Shown here one piece after another: positions 35,604 to 45,977 of a stretch of 64,000 nt of DNA. The translations under genes were made by a program, and so were the position numbers. The notes below the pieces were generated by a model. The model worked only from the letters and a program-made list of their open reading frames with translations, made no database searches and was not told the DNA's origin. Position 1 is the stretch's first letter. Each line of letters opens with the position of its first letter. Origin of the DNA: Hyperoodon ampullatus (Eukaryota > Chordata > Mammalia > Artiodactyla > Ziphiidae); assembly GCA_949752795.1 (NCBI GenBank), contig OX457061.1:40394338-40458337 (forward strand). The letters are read 5' to 3'.

Positions 35604-36160
35604 CTCCCATATTCTTATGGGAAGCAGAGGGGCAATGGTCCATTTTCTGTAACTGCTTCAAGGCTGAGTAGGGGCCTGTCAGGAAGTAAAAATCTCTGGA
35701 TGCCTGATCTAGGGGCCCCAGGGGCAGGACAGCTCCTTGTTTTAAGTTGGTATGGGCTGGAATCCTCGCATAGCCATCATCTTGATGTGGAACTGTTGTA
35801 ACGGTTTCCATAGCCTTTCCATGAATCTCCTTGATGATGAGGCACTTTTTGTAACAGCATCAGAGTACAAAAATACCTGTAAATGACAAAAGACTTAAAA
35901 GGCATTGTTAAACATCTGATTACATTTAATTTAACATACGAAATAATCCTCATTAAATATTTCTCTTTGAGATACCTCAGGGGCCCTCTAAGGTATCCCA
36001 AAGTTAGCTGGAAATCAAAAGAACTTTACTTAAAATTTGATATTTTCGGAAGTTTGTCAAAAAGTTTTAAAACACTTGGTCAAATAAGATCATAGGTCAC
36101 TGTGAGACAATACTTATTCCTTAACCAAAGTGGCAATAAAAGATTTCAAAGGCAAAAAAA
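35604..36160 (+). mobile_element. Unidentified retrocopy-like insert inside L1
   Basis: About 560 bases that are not L1 split two L1 parts. The insert ends with AATAAA (36135-36140), 14 more bases and an A-rich tail (36154-36170), as a reverse-transcribed polyadenylated RNA would. Short flanks ATTCAGA and AATCAGA may be an eroded target duplication. No long ORF or recognised protein; it could be the 3' UTR of a parent mRNA, a noncoding RNA, or an uncatalogued repeat. A 27-base imperfect palindrome lies at 35971-35997. Confidence 0.5.
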
Positions 36161-37469
36161 ATAATAATAATCAGAGGATTCAAACTACCTGATTTCAAGA
36201 CTTTAAGCTATAGTAATCAAGACCAAGACACTGAGGTATTGGCAAAAAGATAGATCAGTGGAACAGAACAGTGTCTAGAAATAGATCCATACATACATTA
36301 ATATGTAGTCAACTGATTTTTGACAGAGATGCCAGGAAAATCAATGGGGAAAGGAAAGTTTTCAACAAACGGCACTGAAACAAGTGGATATCCAGGTAGA
36401 AAAAATGAACCTCTACCTCACAAACACAAAAATTAATTTGAGATGGATCATAGACTTCAAAATAAATGCTAAAGCCATAAAGCTCCTAGAAGAAAATGAA
36501 GAGAATATCTTTTTTGACATTGGGATACTCTAAGATTTCTTAGAAGGAATGCAGAAAAGCACTAGCAATATGAGAAAAATGGATAAATTAGACTTCATCA
36601 GAATTTAAAACTTCCGGTGTTTGTAGACATCCTTAAGAAAATGAAAAAGCAATCCACCAACAGGTAAAAAATATTCTCAATACATATATCTGACAGGGGA
36701 CTTATATCCAGAATATATAAAGATCTCTTACAACTCAAGAACATAAGAAACAACTCAGTTTTAAAAATGAACAAAAGACTTGAATACACACTTCAAAAAA
36801 TATGTATAAGTTGGCAGTAAACACATCAGGAAAATGAATAGTAAAGTCATAATAAGGTAATATTTCACACCCACTAATATTGCTAAAATTAATAAGATTG
36901 ACAATACCAAAAGTTGACAAGTATGTGGAGCAACTGAAATTCTCATAAATTGTGATGGGAGTGTGAAGTGGTACAACCACTTTGAAAAATTACATGGCAG
37001 TTTCTTATAAAGTTAAACAAGCATCTACTCCATGACCTACTAATTCCATTCCTATGGTATTTACCCAAGAGAATGATAGCACATATCCACAAAAAGACAT
37101 AAATGTGAATGTTAACTGCAGCTTTATTCATAACAGCCCCAAACTGAAAACAACCCAAGTGCCCATCAATGGGAGAATAAATAAACAGATTATGGTATAT
37201 TCATACAATGACTACTTCAGAGCACTTTTTTAAAAAGTGAACTCCGCATACACAATAACATGGATGAGTTGCAAAAGAACATGTTGAGCCAAAGAAGCCA
37301 GACACACAAAAATACATCCTCTTATGATTCTATTTGTGTGAAATTCAAGAAAATACAAAACTACTCTCTCTTGTTGAAATAAAATATTGGTTGCCAGGAT
37401 GGGGTGGAGGGATTGACTATAACAGCCACAAGGGAACTTTCTGGGGTGATCAAAATGTTCTGTGTCTTG

Positions 37470-37685
37470 GGCTTCCCTGGTGGCGCAGTGGTTGAGAGTC
37501 CGCCTGCCGATGCAGGGGACACGGGTTCGTGCCCCGGTCCGGGAAGATCCCACATGCCACGGAGCGGCTGGGCCCGTGAGCCATGGCCGCTGAGCCTGCG
37601 CATCTGGAGCCTGTGCTCCGCAACAGGAGAGGCCGCAACAGTGAGAGGCCCACGTACTGCAAAAAAAAAAAAAAAAAAGAAAAGA
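37470..37685 (+). mobile_element. CHR SINE, short form
   Basis: Sense copy with head GGCTTCCCTGGTGGCGCAGT, B-box GGTTCGTGCCC and a long A-tail. A perfect 18-base target duplication AAAATGTTCTGTGTCTTG at 37452-37469 and 37686-37703 indicates a young insertion. Confidence 0.95.
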
Positions 37686-37800
37686 AAAATGTTCTGTGTC
37701 TTGATTGGAGTGATGGTCACATTGGATTTACACATTCACCAAAAGTCATCAAATTGTACACTTAAAGCCCTTGCACTTCACTGCTTATAGATTTTACCTC

Positions 37801-38252
37801 AACTTTTTACAAAAGTACTTCAAAACTTCTGTGCCTTCTGAGGGCATAGATAGGATAGCGCTTTGGCCCTCAAAGTATTGTGAGCACCATTGTTGTTTTA
37901 TGCTTTTTTGATTATAAAAAAACCATCTCACAACTGCCTTGGAAACTCTCACTTAAATAGAAGATTTATGTATATAATTGAGTTCATGTGAGGTGAAGAA
38001 CTGTTATAAGGAGTATAACTTTATTTTTCTTAAGTCCTAGAAGGTGACTTTTAAAAGGTTTAATTTTTTGGAACATATTTACAAGATTATTAGGAGAATT
38101 TTTTTTTTTTTTTTGATAAGCATGCAAGGAAACATTCTGACCACATAAAGTAGAGGGTCTTTTTTGGGCGGAGGATGCAAGATTTTGTATTTTCTTAATA
38201 CCCTTTCCAATGCTAATGTTCAAATGGTTTTGAATTTTTGATTCTATTGTAG
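37801..38252. other. End of intron 10
   Basis: AT-rich sequence with a T-run at 38100-38115. Nothing else seen before exon 11. Confidence 0.6.
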
Positions 38253-38328
38253 CTGAAGTTTGCATTCAAGACCTACTTTCCTTATGCATCTCCGTCTCTT
38301 GTCATGGTGCTACTCCAGCACCCGAAAG
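38253..38328 (+). CDS. FANCC: FANCC exon 11 (human c.997-1072)
   Basis: This 76-base exon reads LKFAFKTYFPYASPSLVMVL then LQHPK plus the first base of an Asp codon. Human has [26 protein letters not shown]. The acceptor is TTCTATTGTAG and the donor is GTATGT. Length and phase equal human. The segment is part of the helical scaffold that contacts other core-complex subunits; the contact is known for the family and is not visible here. Confidence 0.95.
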
Positions 38329-40571
38329 GTATGTGAAGGTTGATTCTGCCCATATTAAAATAACTTCTGGGAATACACGGATTAAATTATAACTGTTTCC
38401 TCCCAGTTCCTTATCTGTAAAGGGAATTGGTCATTGCTAACCTCCTTTAAGCTCTCAGGGTCTCACATTCTGTGGATTTTGATGTGAGAATTTGCTTGAC
38501 TTCCCAGTTACAATCATTTACCAAAAGAAAGAAAAAAGAACAAAATGGCCTCTAGTTGGGTTTTGATATTCTGTTCTGGATAACACAAGGCCTCTGCTCG
38601 TGCCAGCCAGATCTACCTGGATGCCAGGAACAGGCTAAGACTTGGCTGATTTGGAATAAAACAGTATGTTTATTTGTATTTTGTTCTTTCTACTCTGTGC
38701 CCCCTGTGGCAAAAGAAAAGATAAAATGATGAATGAAGCCAAGGAAGTTTAGTGGAAATTTCTCCTAACCAAGCCAAGGGAAGCCTTTTGAAAGAATTGA
38801 GTAAGTGTATTAGACCACAGCCCTCTCTGATTTCATTTGCCAGCCTTCCAGAGGCCATATCCAGTTGGGGAAGTGATGATTCTGCCCTGATTCCACTGAT
38901 GTTGATCTGTTAACATGCCTGTGAGCTCCTGTTTAGGAAACATTTCAGAAATAGAGAGTATAGACATCCTTCCCGTCTAAAGCCTGAAATCTGAAGCAGA
39001 GGCAACACTGACACAAGACAGACTCTGTGCCGTAGAAAAAGGCATTCATCTGACCATGGAAGGAAAGAGGAGAGAAAAGAGTAAAAGAATCCATAATATT
39101 TCCTTTTTATGCCGTTTTTTTCCCTGGCTTTTTCCTGAGACTTGAGTAAGTAAATTCATTTGAGGAAAGTATGATTCGAGGTTTCAGAGCATTTTACAAA
39201 ATCAAAGTTCCTCTTCCTTGTTCTAAAATATTAGGTTCTCACCTGAAGTGACCCACTTGATGCTGTCCTCTCAGATGCTAGAGGTGGAGGTGGTGATGGG
39301 CCTGGTGGGATCTCTAGTCAACTGTTTTGTGGAACTTAACCTGTGGGGACACAATGGGAAAACTTTAATAACAAGACAGAAAAGTCAGTAATTCACTTTC
39401 CAGGGCCGCGTCTCACAGCCTAAGTCAGATCAGCAAAGCCTAAGGTCAGCCTATGTGAGCAGCTGAATGAGCTCCAGAAAAAGTATTGGGGTTGTTATTT
39501 TTTAAATTTGGAAATCTATAAACAAAAGACTACCTCTGCTAGTTCCTAGAACAGTTTTCTGCATATTACATTCAGAAAAATAATGTTACATTCACAAATT
39601 GAAGTGTTTTTTACCAGTAGAATCTTCTATTCATCAGAAATTGATTTTGTGCCCACTGTAAAGTCTTGTAGGCATAAAAGATGGGTCACTTATGAGCCCT
39701 GACTATCCAGGAGCTACAAATAAAGGACATAAAATACATATCTAAACAACTAATAAAAAGAAGAAAACAAAAATGCCTTCAAAGCCTGCAAATCAAGAGT
39801 TATGGGAGTTCAGAAGAAGGAGAGAGATAATTTATGATTCTTTAACATTTGTGGGGTAGTAGTGGTTATTGTATCACTTACATTATCTTTCTCGTGTATT
39901 TAATTATAGAACCTATCACTACATGGAAATGTGGTAACCTTTTTCAGATGTTGTTCAGAACTACAGATACATACATGCTCAGAAGTGTTTAAGGCCATGG
40001 GAAAATTGTGAAACCAGAAAAACTAACAAAGAAAAGACATTTGTCTCTATGATACCCATGTACTTTTTTATGACCTTTTTTTAAAAAAAAAAAAAAACTA
40101 TACACCTGAAATCTTATTCTAAATTCATCACAATCGTAGAAAAACAGTTGGGCAGCCCATTCCTAATTCCTTGTTGATTATTTTATTATAATCTCCATGT
40201 ATGTTGAAATCACAGATTACTAGTGATATAGAGGAGGGGGTAGGTGAGTAGAAAAGAAAAAATCCTGGGGCATCTTCCACAGAGCCTTTGTAAACCCTAC
40301 GGTGGGCTGCCTGTGCAGTCTCTGTCCACTCCCATGTACCTGAGTTAAAGAGCCTTTGAGTTTAGCTCTGTGTAACACTGACAGATCTTTCTTCCCAGGC
40401 CAGAGACATAGATTCTGGCTGGGATCAGCGTGAGAGCAGTGGTACGGATTCTGTGGACCAGGAAAATTAAGGCCTTTCCTCCAAAAGGCCTCTTCTGGTC
40501 TTAGCTGTAGATGATTCCTAATAGGTTTGACTTTTCTTCAGCTCCTCTCTGATGGCTCTCTCCACCCACAG
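38329..40571. other. FANCC: FANCC intron 11
   Basis: About 2.2 kb without a young SINE or a recognised RNA gene. It holds an A-run at 40082-40096. No coding frame with known homology. Confidence 0.65.
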
Positions 40572-40653
40572 ATATCCCACAGGGACTTTGGCACCAGGCA
40601 CTGAAACATATCTCTGAAATGCTCAAAGAAGTAGTTGAAGACCAAACTCATGG
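40572..40653 (+). CDS. FANCC: FANCC exon 12 (human c.1073-1154)
   Basis: This 82-base exon completes the split Asp codon and reads [20 protein letters not shown] then VEDQTHG (final Gly split). Human has [27 protein letters not shown]. The acceptor is CTCCACCCACAG and the donor is GTAAGC. It lies 94 bases upstream of the Tigger1 transposon that fills much of intron 12. Confidence 0.95.
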
Positions 40654-41069
40654 GTAAGCAAACACTGATGACTCGTAGGTCTGTTTCACACGCATTTGCT
40701 CTGGATCCTTATCTTCCCTTTGAGCAGGCCTGCCGGGGGAGGCATTACAAGCATACCTCAGAGATATTGCAGGCTTCGTTCCAGACCACATCAATAAAGT
40801 GAGTCACACGACTTTTTTGGTTTTCCAGTGCATATAGAAGTTATGTTTACACTATCCTGCAGTCTATTTAGTGTTCAATAGCATTATGTCTAAAAAAACA
40901 ATGCACATACCTTAATTTAAAAATACTTTATTACTAAAAATTGCTAACCATTGTCCGAGCCTTCAGTGAGTCATAATCTTTTTGCTGGTAGAGGATCTTG
41001 CCTCAATGTTGATGCTGCTGCTGATCATGGTGGTGGTTGCTATAGGTTGGGGTGGCTGTGGAAATTTTT

Positions 41070-41280
41070 TTTTTTTTTTTTTTTTTTTGCATTATGCAGG
41101 CCTCTCACTGTTGTGGCCTCTCCCGTTGCAGAGCACAGGCTCCGGATGCACAGGCTCAGCGGCCATGGCTCATGGGCCTAGCCGCTCCGCGGCATGTGGG
41201 ATCTTCCCGGACTGGGGCACGAACCCGTGTCCCCTGCATCAGCAGGCGGACTCTCAACCACTGCGCCACCAGGGAAGCCC
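41070..41280 (-). mobile_element. CHR SINE, short form, inside Tigger1
   Basis: Minus-strand copy with a long T-run (41065-41088). Imperfect duplication TGGAA(A/G)TTT at 41059-41067 and 41281-41289. Confidence 0.9.
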
Positions 41281-41521
41281 TGGAAGTTTCTTAAAATAAG
41301 ACAATATGAAGTTTATCACATCAGTTGACTCTTCCTTTCACAAACGATTTCTCTGTAGCATGCAGTGCTGTTTGATAGCATTTTACCCACAGCAGAACTA
41401 CTAAACCCTGTCACTGCTTTATCAACTAAGTTTATGTAATACTCTAAACCCTGTGTTGTCATTTCAACAGTCTCACAGCAGATTCACCAGGAGTAGGTTT
41501 CATCTCAAGAAACTACTTTCT

Positions 41522-41733
41522 GGGCTTCCCTGGTGGCGCAGAGGTTGAGAGTCCGCCTGCCGATGCAGGGGACGCGGGTTCGTGCCCCGGTCTGGGAGGA
41601 TCCCACGTGCCGCGGAGCGGCTGGGCCCGTGAGCTATGGCCGCTGAGCCTGCGCGTCCGGAGCCTGTGCTCCGCAACGGGAAAGGCCACAACAGTGAGAG
41701 GCCCACATACCACAAAAAAAAAAAAAAAAAAAA
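41522..41733 (+). mobile_element. CHR SINE, short form, inside Tigger1
   Basis: Sense copy with B-box GGTTCGTGCCC and a long A-tail. Perfect 15-base duplication AAGAAACTACTTTCT at 41507-41521 and 41734-41748. It is head-to-head with the copy at 41070-41280, 241 bases away. Confidence 0.95.
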
Positions 41734-41739
41734 AAGAAA

Positions 41740-43243
41740 CTACTTTCTTTGTTCATCCATAAGAAGCAACTCCTTGTCCATTAAAATTTTATCATGAGAT
41801 TGCAGCAATTCAGTCACATCTTGAGGCTCCACATGAGATTGCAGCAATTCAGTCACATCTTCAGGCTCCACTTCTAGCTCTAGTTTTCTTGCTGTTTCTG
41901 CCTCATCTGCAGTTACTTCCTCCACTGAAGTCTTGAACCCCTCAAAGTCGTCCATGAGGATTGGAATCAACTTCTTCCAAACTCCTGTTAATGTTGATAT
42001 TTTGACCTCTTCCCATGAGTCACAACTGTGCTTAATGGCATCTAGAAAGGTGAATCCTTTGCAGAAGATTTTCAGTTTACTTTGCCCAGATCCCTCAGAG
42101 GAATGTATTTCTTAAATAGTAAGAGTTGAAAGTCGAAATTACTCTTTGATTTATGGGCTGCAGAATGGCTGTTGTGTTAGCAGGCATGAAAACAACATTA
42201 ATCTCACTGTACATCTCCATCAGAGCTCTTGGGTGACCAGGTGCATTGTCAATGAGCAGTAATATTTTGAAAGGATTTTTTTTTTCTGAGCAGTAGATCT
42301 CAGCGGTGGGCGTAAAATATTCAGTAAAACATATTGTAAATAGATGTGCTGTCATCCAGCCTTTGTTGTTCTATTAATAGAGCACAGGCACAGTAGATTT
42401 TTAAAAGGGCCCTAAGATTTTCAGAATGGTAAATAAGAATTGACTTCAATGTAAAGTCACCAACTACATTTGTCCCTAACAAGAGAGTTGGTCTGTCCTT
42501 TGAAGCTTTGAAGCCAGGCATTGACTTCTCCTCTCTAGCTATGAAAGTCCTAGATGGCATCTTCTTCCAATATAAAGCTATTTCATCTACATTGAAAATC
42601 TGTTGTTTAGTGTAGCCACCTTCATTAATTATCTTGCTAGATCTTCCAGATAACTTGCTGCAGCTTCTACACCAGCACTTGCTGCTTCATCTTTCACTTT
42701 TACATATGGAGATGGTTTCTTTCCTTAAACCTCATGAGCCAACCTGTGCTAGCTTCAGACTTTTCTTCGGTAGCTTCCTTACCTCTCTCAGCCCTCACAG
42801 AATTGAAGAGAGTTAGGGCCTTGATCTGGATTAGGCTTTGGCTTAAGAGAATGTTGTGGCTTGTTTGATCTTTTATCCAGACCACTACAACTTTCTTCAT
42901 ATCAGCAATGACTGTTTTGCTTTCTTGTCATTCATGTGTTCACTGTAGTAGCACTTTTAATTCCCTTCAAGAACATTTCCTTTGCATTCACACCTTGGCT
43001 AACTGTTTGGCACAAGAAGCTTAGCTTTCAGCGCATCTCAGCTTTAGATGTGCCTTCCTCACCAAGCTTTAAAATTTCTAGCTTCTGATTTAAAGTAAGA
43101 GATGCGCCACTCTTCCTTTCACTTGAACAGTTAGAGGCTGTTGTAGGGTTATTAACTGGCCTAATTTCAATATTGTTGTGTCTCCTACGGAGGCCCAAGG
43201 AGGAGAGAAAACGGACAATTGGTAGGACAGTCAGAACACACAC
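41740..43243 (-). pseudogene. Tigger1 transposase remnant (pogo/DDE type)
   Basis: Order on the minus strand: N-terminal helix-turn-helix with LTLNQKLEILKLGEEG; CENP-B-like part with [18 protein letters not shown] domain with the [18 protein letters not shown] motif, whose Asp is a catalytic residue; acidic C-terminal part with [20 protein letters not shown]. At least four frame breaks are seen. A 39-base tandem duplication repeats the peptide [13 protein letters not shown] as [13 protein letters not shown]. Confidence 0.9.
41793..41870. repeat. 39-base tandem duplication in the Tigger1 transposase
   Basis: Units 41793-41831 and 41832-41870 are identical but for one base (CATCTTGAGG against CATCTTCAGG). 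It keeps the frame and duplicates 13 residues near the transposase C-terminus. It is not in the Tigger1/TIGD1 sequence as I remember it. Confidence 0.95.
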
Positions 43244-43528
43244 ATTTATCGATTAAGTTCATCATTGTATATTGGCACAGTTGATGGCACCCCAGAACAA
43301 TTACAGTAGTAACAAGGAACATCACTGATCACAGATCACCATGACAAATATAATGGAAAAGTTTGAAATATTGTGAGAATCACCAAAATGTACACAGAGA
43401 CAGGAAGCGAGCAAATGCTCTTGGAAAAATGAAGCCAATAGACTTGCTTGACGCAGGGTTGCCACGACCTTCAGTCTGTGAAAAAACACAATTACCTGTG
43501 AAGTGCAGTAAAATGAGGTATGGCTGTA

Positions 43529-45796
43529 TTGGTCTGTTTCCATCCCCAAACAGGTGAGCACACTGCTGAGTAAGAAGTGGAGGAAGCACTTCGAGCAGCT
43601 CAGAATGAATAGGCTGCATGTGTAAATAGCTGGCATAGAAACTGTTCTGAGTAATGGCTAGTGTTAGGCTTTGAAATGTACAAGCATAACAATAAAAATA
43701 ATAGACCTTAGGGAAAAAGCAGTGCTCACATGCTGCAACCCCTGGCCTGCAGAACGAGAAGGGCACCTCTCTGGGCCCTTCGGTCTTCTCTACCTCCTCT
43801 CTAGGGAAGGAAATTCTAAACTTCTCCTGCACAGTAGGATGAAATGTTTCTTTTCCTCCTCCTTGTAATAAATATTTGTCTAAAATTAGAAAATCCATTC
43901 TAACATAAAGTAATTTCTAACATTATGATATTAGGTACCCTCTTACATGTGTTATTTCCCTAGAAGCATTCACATTTAGGCTTTGCTAAGTTCTTTGTAA
44001 CATAGTACCTTCGGCTTCCTCTTCAACTTCTTTGCTTTTAGAGTATACATATTTTATTCATTGTCTATACTAGCCTACTAATACTGTCTTTATTTGTTGC
44101 TGCTTTTCCTTCTTGAAATTCTCTATAATCTCATTACTGAGCCATCACATACTACGGCTGGTGCTCTTCTGTTCATCATCACTGATGCAGGTTTGGGTGC
44201 CAGTTACTCACTTACACAGCCTCCCTCCCCAACCCTGCCCCCAAACTCTTAACAGTAGAGGAGACAGACAGAACTGTCAGCCAAGTGGGGATCAGAGGAT
44301 TGGCCATATGAATGACCTGCCATACCCTGGCAGCCCCATACACACCCCTTCTGGTTGTCTCTGTTGAAGAGCAGGGCCTAGACCCCAAACCTCTTAGGGC
44401 TCCTGCCTAACCCAGATCTGCCTCAACTAGGCTTCAGGGCCACCTGCGGGGAGGGGTCTGTGAACAGCTTTAGGCACCTTCTCAGCCAGCCCCATGAGAC
44501 TGCATTGCACACTCGGCTGCTAGAGGAAGAGAGGCAGAATGACCAGGCCTTGAGCCGTGATCCAGGAGGGATGCCCATGTGGGGGCAGCGATCATGGGGG
44601 AGCCCTTGCTCAGCTCACTCATCCGTGAGGCCTGCAGGAGGGAGACCCCGTGGAGCTGGTTCCTTGCTTCTGAGACATAACCCAGCCCACTGCTCATGTG
44701 GCCCCTGGAGCATCAGCTCTCCCTCTTGTGGGGACAAGGGAGTAAGACTAATGCTCCTCCTCCTTCCTTTTCTGTCATTGTTTTGCAAGTTAGATTTCAG
44801 AACATTTAATCACTTGTTTTCAGGGAGGACTTGAACAGGAGGAGAGCAGTGACTAGGAGAGGTGGGAACGGCGCTGGCTTGGGGATTCCACGGGCCAAGC
44901 AGGGGACCACGCACCCAGATCCAGCAAAGACGGAGCGCTGCAGAGGGACTCAGAGCTTTCCTGTTCTAGGCGCTTCCCCAGTTCAGAAGGAAAGTTCTGC
45001 TCTATGTTAATCTCCGGCCAGTCCTGCTCCATTTCTCCCAAGGGAGATGTTAAACTGCTAGGACTGTCACTATGCAAAATCAGTGGGTCCTTACCTTAAG
45101 CAGAGTCTACCCTTTATTGCAACTCCCGGTTCCCTCTGTGACAAAAGGATAGCTTCACAAAAGCTTTACCTTTTCAGCATTGATGTATACTTGATGACAG
45201 GAAAGAGTACAATATACAGCTCATTAAAAATTCATAATTGCCAAAATACTGACCAGAATCTTTTGCCTTGTGAGAAAAGGAATAGCACGTGTTTCGGCCT
45301 GCGTCCCTTCTCTGGTCTCCGTCTGGACCCCAGGGAGCCCCCCTGTTTCTTGCTCGGGGCTACCTGGGTGGCTGCCTGGTGGCTGAGGGGCCCCACTCTC
45401 CACAGCAGCCCAGCTGTGCAGGCCACACAGAAGGCAGAGAGGTGGGCCTGCAGGTTCTCATCTTGCATCGTTCTTGATGATCATGGGCCAAAACCTTCCT
45501 TTCTTGAAGGCCTGTGCTCACTCAGTGTCCCTGGATGACCTTGATTTAAAGATTTAAATGTCTGAGGTCCTCAGGGCACATGAGGTTTTGAGAGGCATGC
45601 GGTTGAAAGTCCTGTGACAGGTTCAGGGCAGCACTGTGAGCTCTTTTTCTGAAGCTAACTCGTATTCCTTGAAAGTTGTACTTCAGTGGATAAGAACAAT
45701 TGAAGCCAACCATTCACGAACGTTAAGTTGCTTTAAGAACCTAAAGGAAAAAGAAATCGAGTTGCCCGGCTGCCATGTGTTTTGGTTCTGTTCCAG
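43529..45796. other. Rest of intron 12, unique
   Basis: No exon or repeat recognised. GC-rich around 44200-45500. Frames at 43380-43898 (minus), 44460-44834 and 45083-45538 have no recognised match and no paired splice support. Confidence 0.5.
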
Positions 45797-45977
45797 GTCC
45801 TACGGAGGCCCCTTTGAGAGCTGGTTTTTGTTCGTTCACTTTGGAGGATGGGCTGATATGGCGGCTGAGCAGTTACTGACGTCGGAAGCTGAGGCTGAAG
45901 CTCCAGAGGCCCTGCTGTGGCTCCTGGCTTTCAGCTGTGGTCCAGGAGCTGAGCATCAGCAGAGAGCACAGATCATG
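45797..45977 (+). CDS. FANCC: FANCC exon 13 (human c.1155-1329), with a two-codon expansion
   Basis: The exon completes the Gly codon, then reads [20 protein letters not shown] and ends ...[22 protein letters not shown]. Human has [21 protein letters not shown]...QQRAQTM. It is 181 bases, six more than human. The gain lies in an acidic loop: [13 protein letters not shown] here against MSAAEPPTALL in human. A six-base repeat (GAAGCT, GAGGCT, GAAGCT at 45885-45902) explains it. The acceptor is TTCTGTTCCAG and the donor is GTGGGT. The frame stays open into both introns, which is chance. Confidence 0.94.

Larger units (their letters stand above)
33850..37800 (+). mobile_element. Mosaic sense-strand L1, old, with three SINEs and another insert
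   Basis: Sense L1 wording occurs in order: endonuclease part at 34655-35015 (CAAGAGACTGGTTTTAATTA, TGGATATATGCCTAATAACA), RT at 35362-35600 (AATCCTAGTTAAAATCCCAA), ORF2 end at 36172-37240 (CTTTAAGCTATAGTAATCAA, AATAAATGCTAAAGCCATAA) and 3' UTR at 37260-37800 (GTTGCAAAAGAACATG, AAATTGTACACTTAAAG). It is interrupted by SINEs at 34305, 35029 and 37470 and by a non-L1 insert at 35604-36160. Large internal parts are missing. The left limit near 33850 is approximate. Confidence 0.75.
40748..43526 (-). mobile_element. Tigger1-type DNA transposon, nearly complete, dead
   Basis: The left end CAAGCATACCTCAGAGATAT and the right end AAATGAGGTATGGCTG are inverted copies of the Tigger1 terminus, each next to the TA target (40746-40747 and 43527-43528). 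Without two SINEs the element is about 2.35 kb, close to the known 2.4 kb. The transposase reads on the minus strand in broken frames: 43243-43028 (SLTLNQKLEILKLGEEGTSK, DNA-binding), 42900-42700 ([12 protein letters not shown]), 42560-42321 ([20 protein letters not shown]), 42355-42095 ([18 protein letters not shown], the DDE catalytic core) and 41970-41740. Frameshifts and stops between them make it inactive. Related to human TIGD1. Tigger elements move by cut-and-paste. Confidence 0.92.
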
